NCBI GenBank assembly: GCA_021151695.1
Contig: JAGKWU010000025.1
Coordinates: forward strand, 1-37,257
Direction: 5' to 3'
DNA: 37,257 nucleotides
Source: Cellvibrionaceae bacterium
Lineage (GTDB): Bacteria > Pseudomonadota > Gammaproteobacteria > Pseudomonadales > Cellvibrionaceae
Shown: in pieces, positions 13,780 to 21,412 of the stretch
Numbering within the stretch: the stretch's first letter is position 1
Layout of the letters: every line of letters begins with the position of its first letter
Notes under the pieces: model-generated
Told to the model about the DNA's origin: nothing
Seen by the model: only the letters and a program-made list of their open reading frames with translations
Databases searched by the model: none
Position numbers and translations under genes: made by a program

Positions 13780-15416
13780 CTACTCCAACATCAAACGACA
13801 CGTTCACTTTTTTTACTGGTGATGCATCTGGAAACAATCGACCACGCGCTGCAACAGGTCCAGAGTTTGCAAATGGCATCGGAAATATGCTTATTGGCGC
13901 AAGAGCGCCTGTTTGCATAGTGTACGGTGATAGCCGTGCAGCAGGCGGGAATAGGTCTATTGCAGGCAGCGGCATTACTGTTACGCTTGATGGTTATACG
14001 GCAACAGTAAACACTGCGGCGGTAGGTAATCATGGGCTATTTGCCGGCGTGCCTTTTTTTATCGATGGCTTCATGGTCAACGGAAGCTATGAAACTACTG
14101 GCGCGCTAAACGGTGCTCAGGTGTGCGGAACCGTTGTTTCCGCGACTGTTTTCACGTTCCCGTGTGCTTTGCGTGGCACTGTGACAGTTGACCCTGTGGG
14201 CACTACCGGCCAAATTCTGCACGACTGGCAAATCAATGATCGAAATGTCATGCAGCTGGCAATGGCTCGCCTTGGAAAATACGTGCGTGTTATCAATCGC
14301 GGATGCAGCGGACAGACTACGCAGCGCATGGTTGCGCGTTTTAATCGCGATGTTGCGATGGCTGAGACGGGTACTGAATCGCTAGTGCCGTCAATTGTGT
14401 TCATTCGCGGCCCAGGTATCAACGACATCAACGCTGGCATTGACGAGCAAGTGGTATTTGCCAACATTTTGTCTATGGTAGATGCCGCACAACAAATGAC
14501 ACCACGCCCGCTTGTAGTTGTGTCCACGCTGATGCCTGTCAGCAACACAAACCCGAACTACGCGACCGGAAACCGTCAGGCGCGTCTGCGACTCAACGAC
14601 CGTATTCGCAACACCCTCGGGCTGCGCAATGGCGTTTTGATTTTTGACGAGGATGCACTTGCTACTGATAGCACTGGGGCGCAGGCAAACTTTTCAGGCT
14701 GGCGATCTGGGTTTTCAACTGATGGTTTACACGACAATGCAACGTATGATGTAACTGTATCTGCAAACCTTGCCACTTTGATGCAAGGGCAATTTGTTGC
14801 GCCGCCGGCATTGTCTGTGACCAGTACGCAGGACAACGTAGGCAACGGCGGCTCTAGCAACTTGCAACGCAACACCAACCCGTTGTTCGCCGGCAGCAAT
14901 GCCGCAACTGGAACTGGTATCAGCGGAACAGCAGCAAATAGCCAAACGTTTGTACGCAAAGGTGCTGCTACTATTGCGTGTACGGCTGGCGTTACTCGTA
15001 CTGATGGAATCGGTTTTGACCAAAAAGCTGTCATTACCTCAACTGCCGCGGGTGACGGCATGATTCACATCCAGGATTTTATCAACACCAACGCAGTTCC
15101 TGGCAAGTCGTACATGTACAAGGCGCACATAAAGCTGGGCGGCACGGTGACAATGAACGGCATTGCGTCGTTTTTTGCTATGTCAGACGGCACAAACGAA
15201 TATGACGTTTACGCAATGTCTCGCAATGGTGTTGCCGGCGATTGGCCAAATGGTGATTATGATCTGCAGTTGAGTACTCCGGTATTCACCGTGCTACCAG
15301 GGTTTAACGTTACAGCGTTTGGCCGTAACGAAATGGATTTTGGTGGCGCAGGTGGCGGTGGAGCAAACAACAATTATCTTTGCGGAAGGTCAAGCATTGA
15401 CCAGGTAGGAGCATAA
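13776..15416 (+). CDS. Virion-associated SGNH/GDSL esterase (546 aa)
   Basis: Four SGNH blocks are visible: YGDSR with nucleophile S53, NRGCSGQTT (block II Gly), RGPGIND with N216 (block III), and DGLH with D316 and H319 (block V). The hydrolase domain spans about residues 40-345. The remaining 200 residues are Gly/Thr/Asn-rich beta sequence suited to receptor binding or trimerisation. SGNH enzymes on phage tails, such as the tailspike of phage G7C, remove acetyl groups from O-antigen or capsule, and that is the likely role. There is no signal peptide, as expected for a virion protein. It lies in the adsorption locus inserted between gp4-like and gp10-like genes. Confidence 0.85.
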   Translation: MTTPTSNDTFTFFTGDASGNNRPRAATGPEFANGIGNMLIGARAPVCIVYGDSRAAGGNRSIAGSGITVTLDGYTATVNTAAVGNHGLFAGVPFFIDGFMVNGSYETTGALNGAQVCGTVVSATVFTFPCALRGTVTVDPVGTTGQILHDWQINDRNVMQLAMARLGKYVRVINRGCSGQTTQRMVARFNRDVAMAETGTESLVPSIVFIRGPGINDINAGIDEQVVFANILSMVDAAQQMTPRPLVVVSTLMPVSNTNPNYATGNRQARLRLNDRIRNTLGLRNGVLIFDEDALATDSTGAQANFSGWRSGFSTDGLHDNATYDVTVSANLATLMQGQFVAPPALSVTSTQDNVGNGGSSNLQRNTNPLFAGSNAATGTGISGTAANSQTFVRKGAATIACTAGVTRTDGIGFDQKAVITSTAAGDGMIHIQDFINTNAVPGKSYMYKAHIKLGGTVTMNGIASFFAMSDGTNEYDVYAMSRNGVAGDWPNGDYDLQLSTPVFTVLPGFNVTAFGRNEMDFGGAGGGGANNNYLCGRSSIDQVGA

Positions 15417-15419
15417 AAA

Positions 15420-15770
15420 ATGGCTGATACAACACGCTGGGCGCTATATCAAATTCAAGGGGCAATTGCAGATGGAAACTACAACAGTGCCCCAATGGAT
15501 GTTGCATATTCGCAAGCATTCATGAATTACATCCGGTTTTTCGATGCAAACGGTGCACAGGTAACGCCAAGCGCAGGAAATGTAACGTGTCTAGGAAGTC
15601 CTGACGGCGTAAACTTTGAAAACTTTGCCAACGCTACTTTTGCGGCAAATACCGCATATAGCCCGACAAAGACAAAGCCGACTGCACAGGGAACTATGAG
15701 ACTGGCAAGGATCAACCTTAGCGGTGTAACTGGAGCTGTCTCGTTCATCGCAGAGATTGGCCGCTACTGA
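15420..15770 (+). CDS. Small tail-associated protein (116 aa)
   Basis: AGGAG lies 10 bases before ATG 15420 and the gene starts 3 bp after the esterase stop. The sequence is beta-rich and Asn/Ala-rich (VAYSQAFMNYIRFFDANGAQVTPS ... MRLARINLSGVTGAVSFIAEIG), a style typical of small phage tail or head-fibre proteins. It has no catalytic motif. Because it is coupled to the esterase it may be its partner or chaperone. The segment ending the gene carries the possible -35 of the promoter at 15776. Confidence 0.65.
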   Translation: MADTTRWALYQIQGAIADGNYNSAPMDVAYSQAFMNYIRFFDANGAQVTPSAGNVTCLGSPDGVNFENFANATFAANTAYSPTKTKPTAQGTMRLARINLSGVTGAVSFIAEIGRY

Positions 15771-15775
15771 AAAAC

Positions 15776-15784
15776 TGCTATACT
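15776..15784 (+). promoter_or_regulatory. Extended -10 promoter ahead of the tail-fibre leader
   Basis: TGC-TATACT (15776-15784), with a weak TTGGCC 16 bp upstream (15757-15762). Same shape as boxes at 26276 and 35682. The predicted start near 15791 coincides with the first arm of the structured leader. Confidence 0.5.
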
Positions 15785-15790
15785 GGGTGT

Positions 15791-15905
15791 GGGTCTTGGC
15801 GGGCCCGGGTGGATGCGCTTTAGGGCCGTCCACCCCCTCGCCAGACCCGATCAAGAGCGCCCGCCAAAGGCCCCCGCCGTATCACTCGATGCGTGCGGGG
15901 TTTTT
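15791..15905 (+). promoter_or_regulatory. Structured leader with terminator before the tail-fibre gene
   Basis: Non-coding stretch between 15770 and 15926. Fold A: GGGTCT-t-GGCG (15791-15801) pairs CGCC-AGACCC (15839-15848) around GGGTGGA/TCCACCC (15807-15813 with 15829-15835). Fold B: TTGGCGGGC (15796-15804) pairs GCCCGCCAA (15859-15867). Folds A and B share bases and exclude each other. A terminator follows: CCCCGC...GCGGGG (15872-15877 with 15895-15900), inner stem CGTATC/GATGCG, loop ACTC, then TTTTT (15901-15905). The CCCGCC of the terminator could also pair with GGCGGG at 15798, giving an anti-terminator option. Confidence 0.65.
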
Positions 15906-15925
15906 GCGTTTCTGGCGGCGAAATT

Positions 15926-18244
15926 ATGACTTTTCCAGCGATTGGCGGCGGTTCTGGCGGCAACGGTTTTATTGTTGGCCCTGCTGATAACATTTTCGGA
16001 TCAACGTCTGGCACTGTATCAAGCATCCCCTTAACTGTACTTCCTGCTGCTAACCGTGCAGCGGCTGAATCTGTGCGCGACGCTTATGCAACTGGCCACG
16101 CATCATGGCTGGCAGAGTATGACGCCAATAACGGTATCGGAATTTACCTGTACTTTTCCAGCGGCGGTGACGAGGTGCTGGTTGCGCAGGTTCGCGTTGG
16201 CGGCGAGTGGCGAGATTCGGTGGCGGCCACGGCGATTCCTGGTGTACCTGGCCCTGCTGGTGATTCGCTGCGCTATTCGTTTGCGGGGGTTGCTGACCGC
16301 GACGCCTACTACGCAACGGCTGGCAATCGTGCGGGGTTAACTGATGGCGTCTCTATCTCAGTAACTGACAACGGCATTGTATTTACCCAGGTATGGACAG
16401 GCGCAACAAACCCGGCCGCCTATGATCCGAATCTATTTATTGTCGCGTCCATAGGGACTTCGCCCGGGTCGCTATATTTAGGAGAGGGCGGGCAGCGAAT
16501 TTCTGGCGGCTTTAACGTAATAAATGTAGAGGCGCCCGGCGGGAAAATGTCATTTTTGCAGGGTATCGAGTTTACAAATTTAGGCACGTTTGCGCCTTAT
16601 TATTACAAGCTAGGCCCAATACAAACATTTGTTATTGCGGACGTATTCAGCACCGCGTTAGACCCATCGCTGTACCCGATGACATTCGGCACCGGACCAA
16701 TCAGCACATATGCAACCGTTTTTACCATTCGCCCGGCGACATCTGGCAAGATGCGCGTGCAATCTTTCTTTGGCGCTACAACTGCAGGACCGCGAATACT
16801 CGACGTGTACTACGACATACCGCCGTCAGCTATAGGTGCGACTTTTGGGATTGCCATAACTAACCCGACAATGAAGCTTGCGACTGATACGACAACGCTA
16901 CTTTTTAGCGGTGTGAGTCTGTACGGCGGAACTCAGACGCTTGCCCCATTTGCCGGCATGACGACACCTTACCTAACAAGCGGAGTTCATATCGCTACGC
17001 CAACCGATTATGTAACTGCCGACTTGCAGTATTTGCAGGACGTTTTTGCAAATCGCGGCATACAAATTAACAAAACAGACCCTCGTAACCCGCAAATCAG
17101 GTGGAACCCAGGCGTCCCGTCGTTGCGCACGATTGATATCACCATAGACGATGCAAATCAGGATTTGTACTTTGGGTCGTCGGTTATTTTTGAAAACTCG
17201 TCAGGTACATCTATTGCGACAATTGTTAATAGCGAATTGCCAATAGGGTACTTCCTAAACATCGGGCATTATAATAATAGCGCTACAGGCAATGCGCAAA
17301 TAGTGGTTTCAGGCGGCACAATAGCTGGACTATCTGGTTTTACGCTGCCGACGAATACAACGTGGGGAATTGTCAAAATATCGGCATCAGCATGGGCGTT
17401 TACCTGCGCGTACCAATCTCCAGGCCGCGTTGTAACGGATATTGGCGCGCCAGCTACAAACACGATACGCGTGTTTAAGCTGGATGGCACATTTGCTGAC
17501 GTCCCGCTAACAATAGCTCGGGCAAACTGGACGCAAACAAACCCGTCAGCCTCTGATTACATCGAAAACAAGCCTACGCTCCCGACGTCAACAAGTCAGC
17601 TGATTAACAATAGCCTGGTTTCGTCGGTAAGCGCTGGCGCAGGCATTTCGGTCGATAACACAAATCCGCGCATACCGATTGTAAGCGCGCTATTTCCGTT
17701 TGGTGTAGGCGCGCCGCTTCAGGATGGTGATATTTGCGCATATGACGCAAATGAGGCCGTTTTTACAAATGCTTCCGCAGTCGGAGCATCTATTTCACGG
17801 CGGCAATCTATAGGGCAATCGGTTGCGGGCGGCACTAATACGGTAATGGTGTTTGATACCGTAGATTTGCCGCAGGGGATCAAGGCGGCATCTGCTGGGA
17901 TAACGTACAGCGCTGGAACATTTACAAACACATCGGCGCGGGCCGCAAAATTCTTTATATCTGCCCAGTGCGTGTGGGATTCCGGCGGGACCGGAGAGCG
18001 TTATATGTGGTGTCGAGTCAATGGGGCAAACGGGCGCAGACTCGGCTATACATCAGCTCAGGCATCTACTGGCAATGTAACGCCTATATCCATTTCAGTT
18101 GAGGTAGTTTTAGCTCCTGGCGAATATGTGAATATCATGTGCTCTCAAAACACGGGAATTAACAGGACTCTAAATTCCGGCGGTTCTGGCGGTGTTGATG
18201 CTGGATATGCAGGACGCGTATCAGTTACCAGAGTTACATACTGA
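15926..18244 (+). CDS. Long tail fibre with C-terminal C1q-like domain (772 aa)
   Basis: Features in order: Gly-rich N-terminus, a beta/linker region with a short collagen-like GVPGPAGDS (about residue 112), a long repetitive beta region, the phrase NWTQTNPSASDYIENKPTL often found in phage fibres before the tip (about 530), and a final 150 residues (SIGQSVAGGTNTVMVFDTVD ... SVTRVTY) with the jelly-roll pattern of C1q/TNF-like fibre tips. It probably recognises the host surface. ATG 15926 is used. The ORF extension to 15893 runs through the terminator and is not coding. The gene is preceded by a structured leader, so its expression may be controlled post-initiation. Confidence 0.82.
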   Translation: MTFPAIGGGSGGNGFIVGPADNIFGSTSGTVSSIPLTVLPAANRAAAESVRDAYATGHASWLAEYDANNGIGIYLYFSSGGDEVLVAQVRVGGEWRDSVAATAIPGVPGPAGDSLRYSFAGVADRDAYYATAGNRAGLTDGVSISVTDNGIVFTQVWTGATNPAAYDPNLFIVASIGTSPGSLYLGEGGQRISGGFNVINVEAPGGKMSFLQGIEFTNLGTFAPYYYKLGPIQTFVIADVFSTALDPSLYPMTFGTGPISTYATVFTIRPATSGKMRVQSFFGATTAGPRILDVYYDIPPSAIGATFGIAITNPTMKLATDTTTLLFSGVSLYGGTQTLAPFAGMTTPYLTSGVHIATPTDYVTADLQYLQDVFANRGIQINKTDPRNPQIRWNPGVPSLRTIDITIDDANQDLYFGSSVIFENSSGTSIATIVNSELPIGYFLNIGHYNNSATGNAQIVVSGGTIAGLSGFTLPTNTTWGIVKISASAWAFTCAYQSPGRVVTDIGAPATNTIRVFKLDGTFADVPLTIARANWTQTNPSASDYIENKPTLPTSTSQLINNSLVSSVSAGAGISVDNTNPRIPIVSALFPFGVGAPLQDGDICAYDANEAVFTNASAVGASISRRQSIGQSVAGGTNTVMVFDTVDLPQGIKAASAGITYSAGTFTNTSARAAKFFISAQCVWDSGGTGERYMWCRVNGANGRRLGYTSAQASTGNVTPISISVEVVLAPGEYVNIMCSQNTGINRTLNSGGSGGVDAGYAGRVSVTRVTY

Positions 18245-18254
18245 GGCTTAACCT

Positions 18255-18830
18255 ATGAGATACGCAGTAACAACACCAGCAGACAACAAAGTCTACAGCT
18301 GCGACACCTACAGCGGGTCAGATTGGGCGGCTTTTAAAGCCGCTTACGAGACTGATCATTCTGGCTATGTGCTGGTTGAGCTGCCAGCCGGTTCGCAATT
18401 CCCGTTTGGCCAGGGATGGCAGGAAACTCAAGCTGGACTGTACGAGCCGACAGACGGCCAGCCGCGCACGCACATGCAGCTGAAGGCTGGCATTGCAAAA
18501 ATGATTGCTTCCAAAACGTATGAGTTGCAATTCAACACGCCCGCGCTGTTTTCTTTCGGTGGCCTACAATTCACCCGCAGCGAAAACGCACGGCATTGGC
18601 TGCTAGGTATGCTAGCCAATCGAAACAACACAACCTATCCGTGCTATTTTCCAGCGTCTGCTCCATTTGGCCAGCAGCTTGAGATTAACGACGCGGATGA
18701 AATGTCCGATTTCATCCAGCCGCTGTATGATGAGTCGCTCACGCTGCAAGAGGCTGGAAATGCCCAAATGGCAGCGCTTGCTGCCCTATCCACAATCGAG
18801 GCGGTTGTAACGTATGTTGATCCGAGGTGA
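18255..18830 (+). CDS. DUF4376-like tail protein / fibre partner (191 aa)
   Basis: Residues about 75-130 (KAGIAKMIASKTYELQFNTPALFSFGGLQFTRSENARHWLLGML) match the pattern of DUF4376-type phage proteins, which are encoded directly after tail fibres and contain a conserved K-x-x-R/Y-E-x(6)-F segment. The N-terminal half carries a small beta domain (VYSCDTYSGSDWAAFK). These proteins are thought to be fibre tips or assembly factors. The start has GAGG 8 bases upstream. Immediate adjacency to the fibre gene supports the link. Confidence 0.65.
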   Translation: MRYAVTTPADNKVYSCDTYSGSDWAAFKAAYETDHSGYVLVELPAGSQFPFGQGWQETQAGLYEPTDGQPRTHMQLKAGIAKMIASKTYELQFNTPALFSFGGLQFTRSENARHWLLGMLANRNNTTYPCYFPASAPFGQQLEINDADEMSDFIQPLYDESLTLQEAGNAQMAALAALSTIEAVVTYVDPR

Positions 18831-18833
18831 CAC

Positions 18834-19046
18834 ATGGCAAGACTGAAAAGCACAAGCAAGGGCGGCCAATCTGTAAAAGCACGCGCTGATGAATCGAAAG
18901 GCAAGCGCAAGGCCGAGCTAGAGAAGATCAGCAAGACAGACAAAATGGACTATTCCAACGCGCCAAAAGCCGTACAAAAGAAAATTAAGGAAGAGTACAA
19001 AAAAACAACTAAGACAAAAGTCAAGAACAAGGGCAAATACATCTGA
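18834..19046 (+). CDS. Lysine-rich small protein (70 aa)
   Basis: GAGGTGA precedes ATG 18834. The product is extremely basic (ARLKSTSKGGQSVKARADES, then EEYKKTTKTKVKNKGKYI) and probably disordered or helical, with no hydrophobic segment. It could be a packaged DNA-binding protein or an internal head protein. I do not recognise a family. It closes the inserted adsorption block before the gp10-like gene. Confidence 0.6.
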   Translation: MARLKSTSKGGQSVKARADESKGKRKAELEKISKTDKMDYSNAPKAVQKKIKEEYKKTTKTKVKNKGKYI

Positions 19047-19048
19047 TG

Positions 19049-19057
19049 TGCTAAACT
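19049..19057 (+). promoter_or_regulatory. Candidate extended -10 promoter ahead of the gp10-like gene
   Basis: TGC-TAAACT at 19049-19057 with no good -35. The expected start near 19064 lies inside the left arm of the hairpin at 19056-19090. Transcripts from here would therefore lack most of that arm. Tentative. Confidence 0.35.
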
Positions 19058-19090
19058 GTGGCATGTTGACGAGGGTTTAACATGCCACAG
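19056..19090 (+). promoter_or_regulatory. Perfect 12-bp hairpin covering the gp10-like start codon
   Basis: CTGTGGCATGTT (19056-19067) is the exact reverse complement of AACATGCCACAG (19079-19090). The loop GACGAGGGTTT holds the Shine-Dalgarno GAGGG, and the right arm holds the ATG at 19082. Readthrough mRNA would therefore start with its initiation codon paired. Confidence 0.85.
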
Positions 19091-20485
19091 CTTCAGATCG
19101 TATCGGGCATCTACTCAAATGCGATAGGCGATTACCGTCAATCGTATCCGATCAACTTTTACCCTGTTATTATGCAAAATGGCTTAACAAATGGCTATTT
19201 GCGGCAGACGCCAGGATTGGTACAGGTTGCCGCAGCATACGGTCCAGACAGGGGATCAATTGAATTTAACGGCCTAATGTACCGGGTGAGCGGTCCATAT
19301 TTAGTTCGTGTTTACTCAAATGGAGTTGTCGATCAGCTTGCAGTTATACCCGGCGCAGACCGTGTAACTATGGTTAAAAGCATTGACCGAATTTGCATAG
19401 TTGCAAATCGTCGTGGTTTTTACTGGACTGATTCTGGTGGCCTTGTTGAAATTACTGATCCAGACTTTGGATATGCCATCGATGCGATTGCGATAGATGG
19501 CTACTTTCTATTTGTTAACGACCAGTACATTTTTAACAGCGATCTAAATAACCCATTGTCTTTTAACCCGCTTAGCTTTGCTTCTGCAGAGATAGAGGGC
19601 GACCCAATTGTCGGAATCGAAAAAGTACGCAATGAAGCGTACATTTGCGGCACCGAAACAATTGAGATATTCCAGGATGTTGGCGGATCGGGATTTCCTT
19701 TTCAGCGCATCCAGGGAGCAATGATCCCAAAAGGAATAGCAGGAACATACGCAAAAACAAACGCAGAAAATTCTCTTTTTTTCATCGGGGCTGGACACGG
19801 AGAGGCGCCTAGCGTTTATCTATCTGGCGGTGGTCAGGTTCAGAAGATAGCAACCGACGAGATAGAAAAGATCATCCAAGAATATGCTCCAGAAGAACTA
19901 GCAAACGTCTATTGTGAAAGCTACACGGCGAACGGTCAGTTTTTTGTGCTTGCTCATTTTTCAGATAAAACGCTTGTATACGATCTGTATGAGAGCCAGG
20001 AAGCTGGGGTTGCACTTTGGCATATCCGAAAACGAAACGATGCTGGATATCGTGCTAGAGGCTTTGTGCGCGTATGGAATAGGTGGTTATGCGGCGACTC
20101 TGATGACGGACGCATAGGCGAACTGAAAGACAGTATTCCAACTGAATACGAAGATGAGCCTCCTCGCGAGTTTACTACTCCGCTTGCGTTCGTTGACGGA
20201 AACTCGTTTATCATGCACCGTGCAATGCTGTTTGGTCTTCCTGGTCGCGTTGAGTTAGGCGGAGCTCCACGCATATCATTGAGCATTTCTAGGAACGGGC
20301 TAACATACAGTCAAGACCGTTGGAGTAGTGCAGGCGATAGAGGAGACTACAACTGGGTCCCAACATGGCGACAGATCGGGCGCGCTACTTCAGCTATGAC
20401 GCTAAAGTTCAAGCTATCTAACCGATCTTTCTTCAACCCGTCATACCTGTCTGTTGACGTGGAGCAGCTAAATGCTACAACCTAA
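19082..20485 (+). CDS. Packaged-DNA stabilisation / tail hub protein, P22 gp10-like
   Basis: 467 residues against 472 for P22 gp10. The N-terminus PQLQIVSGIYSNAIGDYRQSYPINFYPV with YLRQTPGL, and the later GGSGFPFQRIQGAMIPKGIAG and FFIGAG stretches, are the P22 gp10 signature, a seven-bladed beta-propeller-like protein that forms a hexamer below gp4 and keeps DNA inside. The tailspike and needle attach to it. The start codon and ribosome site are in a strong hairpin, so translation is likely controlled. In P22, gp10 follows gp4 directly; here 5.5 kb of adsorption genes separate them. Confidence 0.92.
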   Translation: MPQLQIVSGIYSNAIGDYRQSYPINFYPVIMQNGLTNGYLRQTPGLVQVAAAYGPDRGSIEFNGLMYRVSGPYLVRVYSNGVVDQLAVIPGADRVTMVKSIDRICIVANRRGFYWTDSGGLVEITDPDFGYAIDAIAIDGYFLFVNDQYIFNSDLNNPLSFNPLSFASAEIEGDPIVGIEKVRNEAYICGTETIEIFQDVGGSGFPFQRIQGAMIPKGIAGTYAKTNAENSLFFIGAGHGEAPSVYLSGGGQVQKIATDEIEKIIQEYAPEELANVYCESYTANGQFFVLAHFSDKTLVYDLYESQEAGVALWHIRKRNDAGYRARGFVRVWNRWLCGDSDDGRIGELKDSIPTEYEDEPPREFTTPLAFVDGNSFIMHRAMLFGLPGRVELGGAPRISLSISRNGLTYSQDRWSSAGDRGDYNWVPTWRQIGRATSAMTLKFKLSNRSFFNPSYLSVDVEQLNATT

Positions 20486-20717
20486 GATTCAGCGCCAGGA
20501 CTTGCAGCAGTTAGACGGCATAAACGAGCGAACGATTCGCTATTTGGAATCGTTGGCGTCTGGCATTGATAGTTGCGCGACACTCACCGGCCAAGGATCG
20601 CCAGAAGGCGTAGTAAATGCCAATAGGTCTCGCCTGTACATGGACTTGGCAACAGGCGCGCTGTACAAAAACACAAACGCGGCAGACGATCAGTCTACCG
20701 GCTGGATTATTGTTTGA
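20472..20717 (+). CDS. Small virion protein, possible tail plug or tip (81 aa)
   Basis: Overlaps the gp10-like end by 14 bp, with GGAG 7 bases before ATG 20472. The N-terminal 35 residues are helical (RQDLQQLDGINERTIRYLESL). The rest (TGQGSPEGVVNANRSRLYMD ... YKNTNAADDQSTGWIIV) has the GSPEG...LY-D---G-LY-K--------GW pattern found in many phage tail tips and fibres. In P22 the tail needle gp26 occupies this position, but this protein is only a third of its length and lacks the long coiled coil. It could be a minimal substitute. Confidence 0.65.
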   Translation: MLQPKIQRQDLQQLDGINERTIRYLESLASGIDSCATLTGQGSPEGVVNANRSRLYMDLATGALYKNTNAADDQSTGWIIV

Positions 20718-20725
20718 GGTGATTC

Positions 20726-21412
20726 ATGGGGTTCAGTCTTAAAAAAATCGGCGGCCTAGGAATAATCCCCAAGGCAATTGATCAAAAGCAAGCCCAAATA
20801 GGAAAGGCTACTCAAGACCAAATAGCTGGCCTTGTTGGCGGCCAGAAAGAGCTAAAAAAATCATTCGGCGATGCTCTGACGTATATCGACCCGTACCAGA
20901 AAGCAGGTATTGGCGCCCTAGATCAGTATCAAGCACTGTTGGGACTATTGGGCAATCCACGCCAGCAAACGGCGATTAGTGGTCTTGAATCAACACCAGG
21001 ATACCAGGCTGAGCTGCAGGCAGGTCAGCGCGCAATCTTGCAGAACGCTGCCGCAACTGGCGGATTGCGCGGCGGAAATGTGCAAACCGATTTGGCTGAG
21101 TTCGGGTCAGGTCTTTTCGGTGATTACTACGACAAAATGCTAAACAGGCTTGGGCAATTTCAAAGCCAGGGCCAAAGCACGGCTATAGGTCTCGGTAATT
21201 TGCGCATGGGCCAGGGTGCACAACTTGCTAACATCCAGCAACAAATTGGTGAGGCTCAGGCACAGGGACGATTAGCTAAGATGGCTGCGAAATCTCAGGC
21301 ATATGGCGCGCTATTTGGGGGTGGCGGTGGTGTTTTGGGAGGTATGTTTGGCGGTCCGCAGGGCGCACAAGCAGGAGCGCAGGCAGGACAATCTTTCGGG
21401 AGTCTATTCTGA
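20726..21412 (+). CDS. DNA ejection protein, P22 gp7-like (228 aa)
   Basis: Same length as P22 gp7 (229). Characteristic stretches are DPYQKAGIGALDQYQALLGL, STPGYQAELQAG and AATGGLRGGNVQTDLAEFG...YYDKMLNRLGQ, found in the first of the three P22-type ejection proteins across many podophages. The C-terminal end is a Gly/Ala-rich flexible or membrane-active tail (GGVLGGMFGGPQGAQAGAQA). The protein is packaged in the head and released into the cell with DNA. GAGGTGAT precedes the start. The next gene starts in TGATG. Confidence 0.85.
   Translation: MGFSLKKIGGLGIIPKAIDQKQAQIGKATQDQIAGLVGGQKELKKSFGDALTYIDPYQKAGIGALDQYQALLGLLGNPRQQTAISGLESTPGYQAELQAGQRAILQNAAATGGLRGGNVQTDLAEFGSGLFGDYYDKMLNRLGQFQSQGQSTAIGLGNLRMGQGAQLANIQQQIGEAQAQGRLAKMAAKSQAYGALFGGGGGVLGGMFGGPQGAQAGAQAGQSFGSLF

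Noticed and set aside
14576..15061. 161-residue minus-strand open frame inside the esterase gene
   Set aside because: Lies fully within a gene with recognisable SGNH motifs, has no ribosome site and shows low-complexity composition.
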